DNA of 64,000 nucleotides from Alcaligenes endophyticus (lineage in GTDB: Bacteria > Pseudomonadota > Gammaproteobacteria > Burkholderiales > Burkholderiaceae_B): the NCBI RefSeq assembly GCF_026344035.1, contig NZ_JAPKND010000003.1, positions 342,379 to 406,378 on the forward strand, given 5' to 3'. Under the pieces are notes generated by a model. That model worked only from the letters and a program-made list of their open reading frames with translations. It searched no databases and was not told the origin of the DNA. Both the position numbers and the translations under genes were made by a program. Positions 8,680-16,571 of the stretch are shown here, piece after piece. Positions within the stretch are counted from its first letter, which is position 1, and the number at the start of each line of letters is the position of its first letter.

Positions 8680-9786
8680 ATGCACAATATACCTACCCCT
8701 TACTACCTCATCGATAAAGCAGCGCTACTGAAGAACCTGCAAACAATCGACTACATACGCAAACGTTCAGGCGCAAAAATGTTATTGGCCTTGAAATGTT
8801 TTGCGACGTGGTCCGTGTTTGACCTTATGCGTGAATACATGGATGGCACCACATCCTCTTCGCTGCATGAAGTTAAGCTGGGGTATCAAAAGTTTGGGGG
8901 GGAAACTCAAGCGTATAGCGTCGCTTTTGCCGATCATGAAATCGAAGAAGTCGTAGCTAACTGCGACAAAATCATTTTTAACTCTGTGAGCCAGCTCGAG
9001 CGCTACGCATCTTATACGCAAGGAAAACCTGTAGGGCTGCGTTTAAACCCTGGCTTTAGCAGCTCCAGCTTTGACTTAGCTGATCCGGCTCGCAGGCATA
9101 GTCGCCTAGGCGAAGGTAGCGCAGAACGTATTGCCAGCGTACTCGACAAAATCGACGGCGTCATGATCCATAATAACTGCGAGAACAAATCGTTCGAGCG
9201 TTTTGATGAAATGTTGACCAATACAGAAGAGCGTTATGCGGATATCTTGCATAACGTCAAATGGGTGAGCCTAGGAGGTGGCATCAGCTACACCTCTCCC
9301 GGCTATCCGGTCGATGCCTTCTGCGATCGCATTCGCCAATTCTCCGAAAAATACCAAATTCAGGTTTATCTTGAGCCGGGCGAAGCCTCCGTACGCGACA
9401 GCACAACCTTAGAGGTCAGCGTGCTGGATATCGGCTTTAACGGTAAACATCTCGCTGTTGTAGACAGCTCCACAGAAGCGCATATGCTAGATCTTTTGAT
9501 CTACCGCGAAACCGCTCCAATAGTAGGCCATGCTAAGGGCGAACACCATTACCAGATATGTGGCAAAACCTGCTTAGCAGGCGACATTTTTGGCGAGGCT
9601 AGCTTTGAACAACCCTTAGAAATTGGCAGTCGCTTATCCATTGGCGAAGCCGCCGCCTACACCATGGTAAAGAAAAACTGGTTCAACGGCGTTCCCATGC
9701 CGTCCATAGTCCTTAAAGAAATTGATGGAACTATTAAGGTAGTGCGCCAGTTTAGCTACGACGATTACGTTAGCAGCTTGTCTTGA
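8680..9786 (+). CDS. nspC: Carboxynorspermidine/carboxyspermidine decarboxylase
   Basis: NspC is a fold-III PLP decarboxylase that removes CO2 from carboxyspermidine or carboxynorspermidine, the last step of the alternative triamine pathway. At 368 residues it has family length. Visible features are the PLP lysine in LLALKCF (K39), the glycine-rich SLGGGISY (about 197-204), LEPGEA (231-236) and CGKTCLAGD (294-302) with the catalytic-type C298. The matching dehydrogenase follows 37 bases downstream. The pair makes spermidine or norspermidine from putrescine or diaminopropane and aspartate semialdehyde, without S-adenosylmethionine decarboxylase. Which triamine is made cannot be told from sequence alone. 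Confidence 0.95.
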   Translation: MHNIPTPYYLIDKAALLKNLQTIDYIRKRSGAKMLLALKCFATWSVFDLMREYMDGTTSSSLHEVKLGYQKFGGETQAYSVAFADHEIEEVVANCDKIIFNSVSQLERYASYTQGKPVGLRLNPGFSSSSFDLADPARRHSRLGEGSAERIASVLDKIDGVMIHNNCENKSFERFDEMLTNTEERYADILHNVKWVSLGGGISYTSPGYPVDAFCDRIRQFSEKYQIQVYLEPGEASVRDSTTLEVSVLDIGFNGKHLAVVDSSTEAHMLDLLIYRETAPIVGHAKGEHHYQICGKTCLAGDIFGEASFEQPLEIGSRLSIGEAAAYTMVKKNWFNGVPMPSIVLKEIDGTIKVVRQFSYDDYVSSLS

Positions 9787-9823
9787 TCACACACCTTTCT
9801 ATTTTTAATCCGGGGATATTCTC

Positions 9824-11116
9824 ATGAAACGCAATGTACTGATCATTGGCGCTGGTGGCGTGGCTCACGTTGCCGCCCACAAATGTGCACAAAACAATAT
9901 TTTGCTTGGTGATATACACATCGCCTCACGTACCATTGAAAAATGCCAAGCCATCATTGACTCTATCAAAGAAAAAGATAATCAATGCGGCCCTGGCCGT
10001 ATCGTTGCGCATCAACTTGATGCCTTAGACGTGGAAGCTACAAAGCAGCTTATCCACGACACCAACAGTCAAATCGTGCTCAATCTTGGCTCGCCATTCT
10101 TAAATATGTCTGTACTGCAAGCTTGCATAGAAACTGGTGCTGCTTACTTGGATACGGCCATTCACGAAGACCCAGCCAAAGTATGTGAAGCGCCTCCGTG
10201 GTACAACAACTACGAATGGAAGCGTCGCGACGCCTGCCATAAGGCAGGCATCACCGCTATTTTAGGAGTAGGCTTTGACCCCGGTGTGGTCAACGCTTAC
10301 GGCCGTTACGCCGTCGACACCTATTTTGACACCGTAGACTCTATCGATATTATTGATATTAATGCGGGCAGTCACGACCGCTATTTCGCCACTAACTTTG
10401 ACCCCGAGATTAACTTCCGCGAATTTACCTCCACGGTATGGTCCTGGGAAGATAGTCAGTGGAAAGCCAATAAAATGTTCGAGCATAAAAAAGAGTGGGA
10501 TATGCCTGTGGTTGGCACACGCCCCACTTATCTCACCGGACATGATGAGCTGCACTCTATGTCAGCCAACTTAAATGTGCCCAACATACGTTTTTGGATG
10601 GGCTTTGGTGATCACTATATCAACGTCTTTACCGTCTTAAAAAACCTAGGCCTGTTGTCCGAACAACCAATACGTACCGCAGAAGGCCTAGAGGTTGTGC
10701 CGTTAAAAGTGGTCAAGGCAGTGCTGCCCGACCCAGCCTCGTTGGCACCCGCCTACACCGGCAAAACATGCATCGGCGACCTAGTCAAAGGCACTAAAGA
10801 CGGTAAGCCACAAGAGGTTCTGCTCTACAACATCTGCGACCACGAAGAAAGCTATGCTGAGGTAGGCAGCCAAGCCATTTCCTACACCGCAGGCATACCC
10901 GCTGTTGCTGCTGCCATGCTGATTGCCGATGGCGCATGGGATGTCAAAGAGATGAAGAACGTGGAAGAGCTAGACCCGAAACCGTTTATCGAACTGATGA
11001 ACCGCATCGGCTTAGTCACGCGTGTACGGGATAGCCAAGGCGATCGCGTTTTGGACCCGTACGCCGAAAGCGTAGAGCTTGCTGAAGCAAGCCTGCACAC
11101 TGACTCCAACCACTAA
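9824..11116 (+). CDS. Carboxynorspermidine/carboxyspermidine synthase (saccharopine dehydrogenase-like)
   Basis: The 430-residue protein begins with a Rossmann fold (MKRNVLIIGAGGVAHVAAHKC) and belongs to the saccharopine-dehydrogenase-like CANSDH/CASDH group. It reductively condenses aspartate beta-semialdehyde with putrescine or 1,3-diaminopropane using NADPH. Supporting segments are ILGVGFDPGVVNAYGRYA, NFREFTSTVWSWE and the C-terminal YTAGIPAVAAAMLIADG. It directly follows nspC, and such two-gene modules are the usual setting of this pathway. A strong hairpin lies beyond its stop. Confident as pathway enzyme; substrate chain length open. Confidence 0.94.
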   Translation: MKRNVLIIGAGGVAHVAAHKCAQNNILLGDIHIASRTIEKCQAIIDSIKEKDNQCGPGRIVAHQLDALDVEATKQLIHDTNSQIVLNLGSPFLNMSVLQACIETGAAYLDTAIHEDPAKVCEAPPWYNNYEWKRRDACHKAGITAILGVGFDPGVVNAYGRYAVDTYFDTVDSIDIIDINAGSHDRYFATNFDPEINFREFTSTVWSWEDSQWKANKMFEHKKEWDMPVVGTRPTYLTGHDELHSMSANLNVPNIRFWMGFGDHYINVFTVLKNLGLLSEQPIRTAEGLEVVPLKVVKAVLPDPASLAPAYTGKTCIGDLVKGTKDGKPQEVLLYNICDHEESYAEVGSQAISYTAGIPAVAAAMLIADGAWDVKEMKNVEELDPKPFIELMNRIGLVTRVRDSQGDRVLDPYAESVELAEASLHTDSNH

Positions 11117-11126
11117 GCGGCGACAC

Positions 11127-11158
11127 CACTACGCCCAGCTAAAAGGCTGGGCGTAGTG
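11127..11158. terminator. Bidirectional hairpin between convergent operons
   Basis: CACTACGCCCAGC (11127-11139) pairs perfectly with GCTGGGCGTAGTG (11146-11158), a 13-base-pair stem with a six-base loop. It sits in the 72-base gap between the dehydrogenase gene and the convergent pntB. There is no clear T-run on either side, so termination could be weak or Rho-assisted. Confidence 0.7.
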
Positions 11159-11188
11159 TGCATTCCCCAAAACAACAGACTGCGTTGT

Positions 11189-12622
11189 TTACAGTGCTTT
11201 CAACATATCTTCGATGACTTTTTTTGCATCGCCAAAGACCATCATGGTCTTATCCATATAAAAAAGCTCATTATCCAAGCCTGCATACCCTGCCGCCATA
11301 GAGCGCTTATTCACAATCACTGTGCGTGCCTTATAAGCCTCTAAGATTGGCATGCCTGCAATAGGAGAAGCGGGATCTTGCTTAGCGGCGGGGTTCACCA
11401 CATCATTGGCCCCTAACACCAGCACCACGTCAGTCTGACCAAACTCACTATTAATGTCATCCATCTCAAACACCTGCTCATAAGGCATTTCCGCCTCTGC
11501 GAGCAACACGTTCATATGACCCGGCATGCGCCCAGCCACCGGATGAATGGCGTAACGTACCTGTACCCCCTGCGCATCAAGCTTATCCGTTAGCTCTTTT
11601 AATGCATGCTGCGCGCGTGCTACGGCCAAACCGTAGCCCGGCACAATAATCACGGACTCCGCATTGCTCATCATAAACGCGGCATCTTCCGCACTACCTG
11701 CTTTAACAGGGCGGGCTTCTTGTTGTGCTGCGCCCGCGTCTTGTGTCGCGCTCGCACCAAAACCGCCTAGCAGCACATTAAAGAAGGAACGGTTCATCGC
11801 CTTACACATAATGTAAGACAGGATAGCCCCTGACGACCCCACCAAGGAGCCAGCAATAATCAGCATGGCATTATTCAACGAGAATCCAATGCCCGCTGCC
11901 GCCCAACCCGAGTAGCTATTCAGCATGGACACCACCACGGGCATATCCGCGCCCCCGATGGGAATAATTAAGGTCACCCCTAATATAAACGCCAAAATAA
12001 TTAAAATGGCAAACGCCCAATAATGCTGGTTCAACGTAAAGGCAATCACGCAGATCAAAGCCAATATGCCTAACAACAAGTTCAGCATGTGCTGACCCGA
12101 GAAAACAACCGGAGCGCCTTGAAACAAGCGGAATTTATACTTGCCCGAGAGCTTACCAAAAGCCACCACAGAGCCTGAAAATGTCACCGCACCCACCAGC
12201 GTGCCTAACGCTAACTCCAACCGGTTACCTGTGGGAATAAGACCTGCCAGCGCACCCAGACCAAAGGCTTGCGGCTCCAGCACAATCGCAATCGCAATGG
12301 CCACTGCAGCCAAACCCACCATGCTATGCATAAACGCAACCAGCTCTGGCATTTTGGTCATCTGCACGCGCTTGGCCATCACAGTACCCAACGCTCCCCC
12401 CAGAACCAATCCGGCTAGCACCCGCGTTACCCCCAAAGCCGCCTGTTCCGCTTGCGCCAAGCTCCAAATCAAAGCTAGCGTGGTACCGACAGCCAGAGCC
12501 ATACCCAACATGCCAAATGCATTCCCCTGACGCGAGCTAGCAGGATGCGACAGACCTTTTAATGCCTGAATAAAGCAAACTGAGGCCAGCAAATACAACA
12601 ACGTGACCAAATTCATGGACAT
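11189..12622 (-). CDS. pntB: NAD(P) transhydrogenase beta subunit
   Basis: PntB carries membrane helices of the proton channel (domain II) and the NADP(H)-binding domain III. The 477-residue protein has many hydrophobic segments up to about residue 270, then the domain III motifs VIIVPGYGLAVARAQ, AIHPVAGRMPGHMNVLLAEA, VLVLGANDVVNPAA and NKRSMAAGYAG. It is last of three genes; its ATG overlaps the TAA of pntA2 in TAATG. The complex uses the proton gradient to reduce NADP+ with NADH. Confident. Confidence 0.97.
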   Translation of the reverse strand: MSMNLVTLLYLLASVCFIQALKGLSHPASSRQGNAFGMLGMALAVGTTLALIWSLAQAEQAALGVTRVLAGLVLGGALGTVMAKRVQMTKMPELVAFMHSMVGLAAVAIAIAIVLEPQAFGLGALAGLIPTGNRLELALGTLVGAVTFSGSVVAFGKLSGKYKFRLFQGAPVVFSGQHMLNLLLGILALICVIAFTLNQHYWAFAILIILAFILGVTLIIPIGGADMPVVVSMLNSYSGWAAAGIGFSLNNAMLIIAGSLVGSSGAILSYIMCKAMNRSFFNVLLGGFGASATQDAGAAQQEARPVKAGSAEDAAFMMSNAESVIIVPGYGLAVARAQHALKELTDKLDAQGVQVRYAIHPVAGRMPGHMNVLLAEAEMPYEQVFEMDDINSEFGQTDVVLVLGANDVVNPAAKQDPASPIAGMPILEAYKARTVIVNKRSMAAGYAGLDNELFYMDKTMMVFGDAKKVIEDMLKAL

Positions 12623-12948
12623 TAGTGTGCTCCCTTATCAGTACCGGCTTTAGGCGTTTTTTTCTTAAACATCTCCAGCATGCGGCGCGTCACTAAAAAG
12701 CCACCAAATACATTCACCGCGGCCAAGGCGGTTGCCAAAATCCCCATCGCCTGGGCCCAAGTTCCTTCGGTCAAGGCGGCAGCCAACATGGCTCCTACAA
12801 TAACAATGGCTGAAATGGCATTCGTCACCGCCATGAGCGGAGTATGCAGTGCGGGGGTCACATTCCACACCACGTGATACCCCACATAGATCGCCAAAAC
12901 AAAAATAATCAAATTAATGATTAAGGGAGATACCATATCCATGCTCAA
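12622..12948 (-). CDS. pntA2: NAD(P) transhydrogenase alpha-2 (membrane) subunit
   Basis: The 108-residue protein is the membrane part of the alpha subunit, encoded separately as in Rhodospirillum-type split transhydrogenases (E. coli has one fused PntA). It has three to four hydrophobic segments, including HTPLMAVTNAISAIVIVGAM and the FGGFLVTRRMLEMFK end before a short Lys-rich tail. It lies six bases after pntA1 and overlaps pntB. The name pntAB is also used for it. Confident from order and sequence. Confidence 0.95.
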   Translation of the reverse strand: MSMDMVSPLIINLIIFVLAIYVGYHVVWNVTPALHTPLMAVTNAISAIVIVGAMLAAALTEGTWAQAMGILATALAAVNVFGGFLVTRRMLEMFKKKTPKAGTDKGAH

Positions 12949-12954
12949 CTCCTC

Positions 12955-14076
12955 CTAAGCGCCACGGCTAGCCGGGAATAGCCTCTTGGCATCCCGACAC
13001 ACCAAACTAGCCTGCACGATGTCATCTGCCTCAGGAATGTGCAGTTGCGGTCCATCTTGGGCCACCAACAAACCCACGAACTGGCGTACATTGCGCGCAT
13101 ATAACGCCGACGCATCGGCAGCCACCTGTGACGCAAAGTTCAATTCGCCCACAATCGTCACACCATGACGCACCACCGTTTGACCCGGTTCAGTCAAGGC
13201 ACAATTCCCCCCTCGCGACGCAGCAAGATCGACCACCACAGAGCCGGCACGCATTTTTTGCACCACCTCGGCAGCGATTAAGCTCGGTGCCGGTCGCCCT
13301 GGTATCAGCGCCGTGCTGATCAGCACATCGGCTTGTGCACAACGCTGGGCAACCACTTCGGCCTGACGTGCCAGCCAAGAGGCAGGCATTGCTCCCGCAT
13401 ACCCTCCTTTGCCTTCAGCCGCTACGCGCTCCTCTTCGGTCTCGTAAGGCACGTCAATGAACTTAGCCCCCAAAGACTCGATCTGTTCCCGCGCAGCAGG
13501 ACGCACATCAGACGCTTCTACGACTGCACCCAAACGTCTAGCCGTAGCAATCGCTTGTAAGCCCGCCACCCCAGCACCCAATACCACTACCCGAGCCGCT
13601 TTGACTGTGCCAGCTGCCGTCATCATCATGGGGAAGAAACGCGGATATAAACTGGCGGCACGCAATACCGCCGCATAACCGGAAATGTTGGCCTGCGACG
13701 ACAGCACATCCATGCTCTGCGCACGCGTGGTACGCGGAATCAACTCCAAGGAAAAAGCCGTCACGCCGGTTTGTGTTAGCGTTTCAAGAGCGTCCGTCTC
13801 ATAGGGATCTAACAGACCTACCACCACGTGACCTGATTGGAGACGCGCCAGATCTACATCCTGTCTAGCCATGGGCAATAACAGCTCAGCCTGATAAGGG
13901 TCTCCTAGTTGAGCGCCCGCTTGGACATACTGCTCATCGGAGTAGTCAGCCCGCTCACCCGCCCCCGGCTCAATAATGCAGACATGGCCCGCTTGAATAT
14001 ATTGCTGCGCTACTTCTGGCGTCATCGAAACACGACGCTCACCCGCTGTCTGGGTACCAATTACCCCCAACCTCAT
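12955..14076 (-). CDS. pntA1: NAD(P) transhydrogenase alpha-1 (NAD-binding) subunit
   Basis: This 373-residue soluble subunit (domain I) binds NAD(H). It resembles alanine dehydrogenase: N-terminal RRVSMTPEVAQQYI, the Rossmann loop VVLGAGVAGLQAIATARRLGA, and the RPAAREQIESLGAKF and SRGGNCALTEPG segments. A strong GGAGGAGG precedes the ATG at 14076. It is the first gene of pntA1-pntA2-pntB and its promoter must lie in the 312-base gap to the right. Confidence 0.96.
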   Translation of the reverse strand: MRLGVIGTQTAGERRVSMTPEVAQQYIQAGHVCIIEPGAGERADYSDEQYVQAGAQLGDPYQAELLLPMARQDVDLARLQSGHVVVGLLDPYETDALETLTQTGVTAFSLELIPRTTRAQSMDVLSSQANISGYAAVLRAASLYPRFFPMMMTAAGTVKAARVVVLGAGVAGLQAIATARRLGAVVEASDVRPAAREQIESLGAKFIDVPYETEEERVAAEGKGGYAGAMPASWLARQAEVVAQRCAQADVLISTALIPGRPAPSLIAAEVVQKMRAGSVVVDLAASRGGNCALTEPGQTVVRHGVTIVGELNFASQVAADASALYARNVRQFVGLLVAQDGPQLHIPEADDIVQASLVCRDAKRLFPASRGA

Positions 14077-14388
14077 GATGCCCTCCTCCTTCGCGTAAGG
14101 CTAATGTGCAGTTTTTACGTGCAAGCACGCACCTGCTTTTTCTATGTAATCTTGACACTTTGACTTGGTATGCTACTAAAGTACTACTAGGACTTACCCC
14201 AAAACCAAACAAAACTTTTATCTTCTATCTTTTAAAAATCTATTCCACGAGCAAGCGAACACTGACCTCAACACCCAAGATATCAGCTAGGTAAAGGCTC
14301 TAACAGGCCGCTCCCACTCAGAAAATAGACATATTCAGGCTGCGCTACGCAATATATACTTGAATCTTGTCCACTCTCCTGTATCCCC
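14077..14388. other. A+T-rich gap between pntA1 and a small exported protein gene
   Basis: These 312 bases hold no convincing gene. They must contain the pntA1 promoter on the minus strand. On the plus strand there is a TTGACA (14152-14157), a 16-base spacer and an extended minus-10 TGC-TACTAA (14171-14179), which could make a long leader toward 14389, and a closer promoter listed separately. Confidence 0.45.
14332..14360 (+). promoter_or_regulatory. Candidate promoter for the small exported protein gene
   Basis: TATACT (14355-14360) matches the sigma-70 minus-10 consensus in five of six positions, and TATTCA (14332-14337) sits 17 bases upstream as a weak minus-35. Transcription from about 14367 would give a leader of roughly 20 bases before the ATG at 14389. 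Sequence-based guess only. Confidence 0.4.
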
Positions 14389-14739
14389 ATGCATCGCTGG
14401 CTCGCCCTGCTTTTGTTGTTTATTTTTCCTTTTCAAAGTTTCAGCGCCCAAGCACAGCTGCCCGCTCCTACTGTGCAAATTGTGCTGTCCGTTGATTCCG
14501 CCACCGATACCTATGCCGATACGGAACAGAAGCTAATTCAGCAAGCCCTCAACGAATTTCTCGATCACTGCGAAGCGCCTCCGGGCGTATGTTTACAACA
14601 CTACCGTCAGGCGATCAAACGGCTGTCGAGCTCCCACCCCAGCCAAGTACTACCCTATCAGCACCTGCCGGAGCGCCGACCACCCAAGAATCGTGCCCCC
14701 ACCCCGCAACATGTAACTACAACTTACTTTTATAGTTAA
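14389..14739 (+). CDS. Small exported protein of unknown function
   Basis: I do not recognise this 116-residue protein. It starts with a clear signal peptide (MHRWLALLLLFIFPFQSFSA, cleavage near AQA about residue 22). The mature part has a VQIVLSVDSATDTYADTE stretch and only two cysteines (in DHCEAPPGVC), which could form a disulfide, then a Pro/Arg-rich tail (LPERRPPKNRAP). No Shine-Dalgarno sequence is obvious. It precedes the TerC-family gene by 42 bases on the same strand and may be co-transcribed. The clean signal peptide and codon use favour a real gene; conservation is unknown. Confidence 0.6.
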   Translation: MHRWLALLLLFIFPFQSFSAQAQLPAPTVQIVLSVDSATDTYADTEQKLIQQALNEFLDHCEAPPGVCLQHYRQAIKRLSSSHPSQVLPYQHLPERRPPKNRAPTPQHVTTTYFYS

Positions 14740-14781
14740 ACGCCACTACACTTTAGGCGTCTCTATTTACAGGCACACAAC

Positions 14782-16356
14782 ATGGAATGGCTAATGGATC
14801 CAGGCATCTGGATCGGTCTGATTACCTTGGTTGTACTCGAGATCGTACTCGGGATAGACAATCTCATTTTTATTGCAATCCTGGCTGAAAAGCTCCCGCC
14901 CCATCAGCGCGATCGTGCGCGCTTGGTCGGGCTTTCTTTAGCATTAATCATGCGCCTCGGATTGCTCAGTTTGGTTTCTTGGCTGGTGCAGTTAACCGCA
15001 CCGCTGTTCTATCTGTTTGAACACCCTTTCTCTGGCCGTGATCTCATCCTGCTGTCAGGAGGCTTGTTCCTCCTGTTTAAAGCAACCACCGAGCTCCATG
15101 AGCGACTAGAAGGCAGCCCTCAACACGCAGGCGGCTCACGTGTCTATGCCAGCTTTGGGGTGGTCATTGCCCAAATCGTCGTCTTAGATGCTGTTTTTTC
15201 CTTAGATGCTGTGATCACTGCGGTGGGCATGGTAGATCAATTGCCCGTTATGATGGCGGCAGTTGTGATCTCAATTGCTTTGATGATCTGGGCCTCCAAA
15301 CCGTTGACCAACTTCGTTAACGAACACCCCACCGTCGTGGTGCTTTGCCTAAGCTTTTTACTCATGATCGGCCTTACGCTCACGGCGGAAGGCTTGGGCT
15401 TTTTGATTCCAAAAGGCTATTTGTACGCGGCCATTGGTTTTTCCATACTCATCGAGTTTTTTAATCAAATTGCCAAACGCAGCGTGGCTCGTAACGAAGC
15501 GCGCTTACCAATGCGCGAACGAACAGCAGAAGCCGTATTGCGTATGTTAGGCCATAAACAAAATGGCTATACCAGCAACGACAACAACCTAGAAACCGAA
15601 ATGCTAGGCGAGGATCAAGGCTTTAGAGCCGAAGAGCGTAATATGGTCAGTGGCGTACTGAGCTTGGCCGAGCGCCCTATACGCTCACTCATGACGCCCC
15701 GCAAAGAAATTACATGGATAAACCTGCGCGATGAGCTCAGTGACATTCAACTCTTGCTGCGCCATACCCCGCATAGCTTCCTTCCCGTCTGTGATGGCCA
15801 GCTAGACCAAATTGTCGGTGTTGCCCGATCTAAGGACCTGCTCGCCGATTTACCGCAGTACCCCGGAATACGCAACTGGCCCGATCTGCGCGCCCCTATA
15901 TTCGTACACGAATACACCGACGTGCTCAACACCATCGCCACCCTTAAGCAATCTAACGGTCAGTTTGTGCTGGTAGCCGATGAGTATGGAGCCATCGAAG
16001 GCCTGCTCACTCCCATTGATATCCTAGAGGCGATTGCTGGCGAGTTCCCCGACGAGGATGAGCAACCCACTATTCAACAAATCGATACGCATGTGTGGAA
16101 TGTGGACGGTGGTACCGACCTGCTTATGCTTGCCCAAGCCTTGGGGGTACCTGACCTAGATAGTCGTGACCAATCGTTCAGCACCGTAGCGGGTTTTCTA
16201 TTGGAACGCTTAGACTCTTTGCCCAAAGTGGGCGACACCGTCCATGCTGATGGCTTATTGTTTGAGATCACCGAGGTCGAACAACGTCGCATAGCCTGGG
16301 TACGTGTCACTCGTTTAGACAACAATACGGAGCAGTACGAAAACACCGAATCATAG
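14782..16356 (+). CDS. TerC-family membrane protein with CBS and CorC/HlyC domains
   Basis: The 524-residue protein resembles E. coli YoaE/YegH. The N-terminal TerC domain (about 1-240) begins [24 protein letters not shown] and contains a second acidic helix [18 protein letters not shown]; the paired GIDN and SLDA motifs are hallmarks of TerC metal-ion exporters. A CBS pair follows (about 300-420, from [10 protein letters not shown] to [15 protein letters not shown]), and a CorC_HlyC domain ends the protein (about 435-515). Relatives are linked to manganese or tellurite handling, but the substrate of this subgroup is not established. It follows the small exported protein gene. Confidence 0.93.
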   Translation: MEWLMDPGIWIGLITLVVLEIVLGIDNLIFIAILAEKLPPHQRDRARLVGLSLALIMRLGLLSLVSWLVQLTAPLFYLFEHPFSGRDLILLSGGLFLLFKATTELHERLEGSPQHAGGSRVYASFGVVIAQIVVLDAVFSLDAVITAVGMVDQLPVMMAAVVISIALMIWASKPLTNFVNEHPTVVVLCLSFLLMIGLTLTAEGLGFLIPKGYLYAAIGFSILIEFFNQIAKRSVARNEARLPMRERTAEAVLRMLGHKQNGYTSNDNNLETEMLGEDQGFRAEERNMVSGVLSLAERPIRSLMTPRKEITWINLRDELSDIQLLLRHTPHSFLPVCDGQLDQIVGVARSKDLLADLPQYPGIRNWPDLRAPIFVHEYTDVLNTIATLKQSNGQFVLVADEYGAIEGLLTPIDILEAIAGEFPDEDEQPTIQQIDTHVWNVDGGTDLLMLAQALGVPDLDSRDQSFSTVAGFLLERLDSLPKVGDTVHADGLLFEITEVEQRRIAWVRVTRLDNNTEQYENTES

Positions 16357-16375
16357 CCATCCAGCTTTTTTAAGC

Positions 16376-16410
16376 GCGCGCACAACAGTCTGTTGACCTT
16401 ACGTGCGCGC
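16376..16410. repeat. Inverted repeat after the TerC gene, possible terminator
   Basis: GCGCGCAC (16376-16383) pairs with GTGCGCGC (16403-16410), and inside it CAACAG pairs with CTGTTG. It lies 19 bases after the TerC stop. No T-run follows, so it may be a weak terminator or mRNA-end hairpin. The rest of the gap to 16571 shows nothing else. Confidence 0.45.
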
Positions 16411-16571
16411 TCACTGATTCTCAGCCTACTTCAGATAACAGCCTCTAACTTCTCAGCAAGATAAGCCAATAGCCTCCTAAGTACCAACGTCTAGTATCGC
16501 TTACGCAACATCATACTCCTGTAATTTTGAAGCTTCATACTTCAGCCAGTTTCATTCAACCAGGAGCAAGC

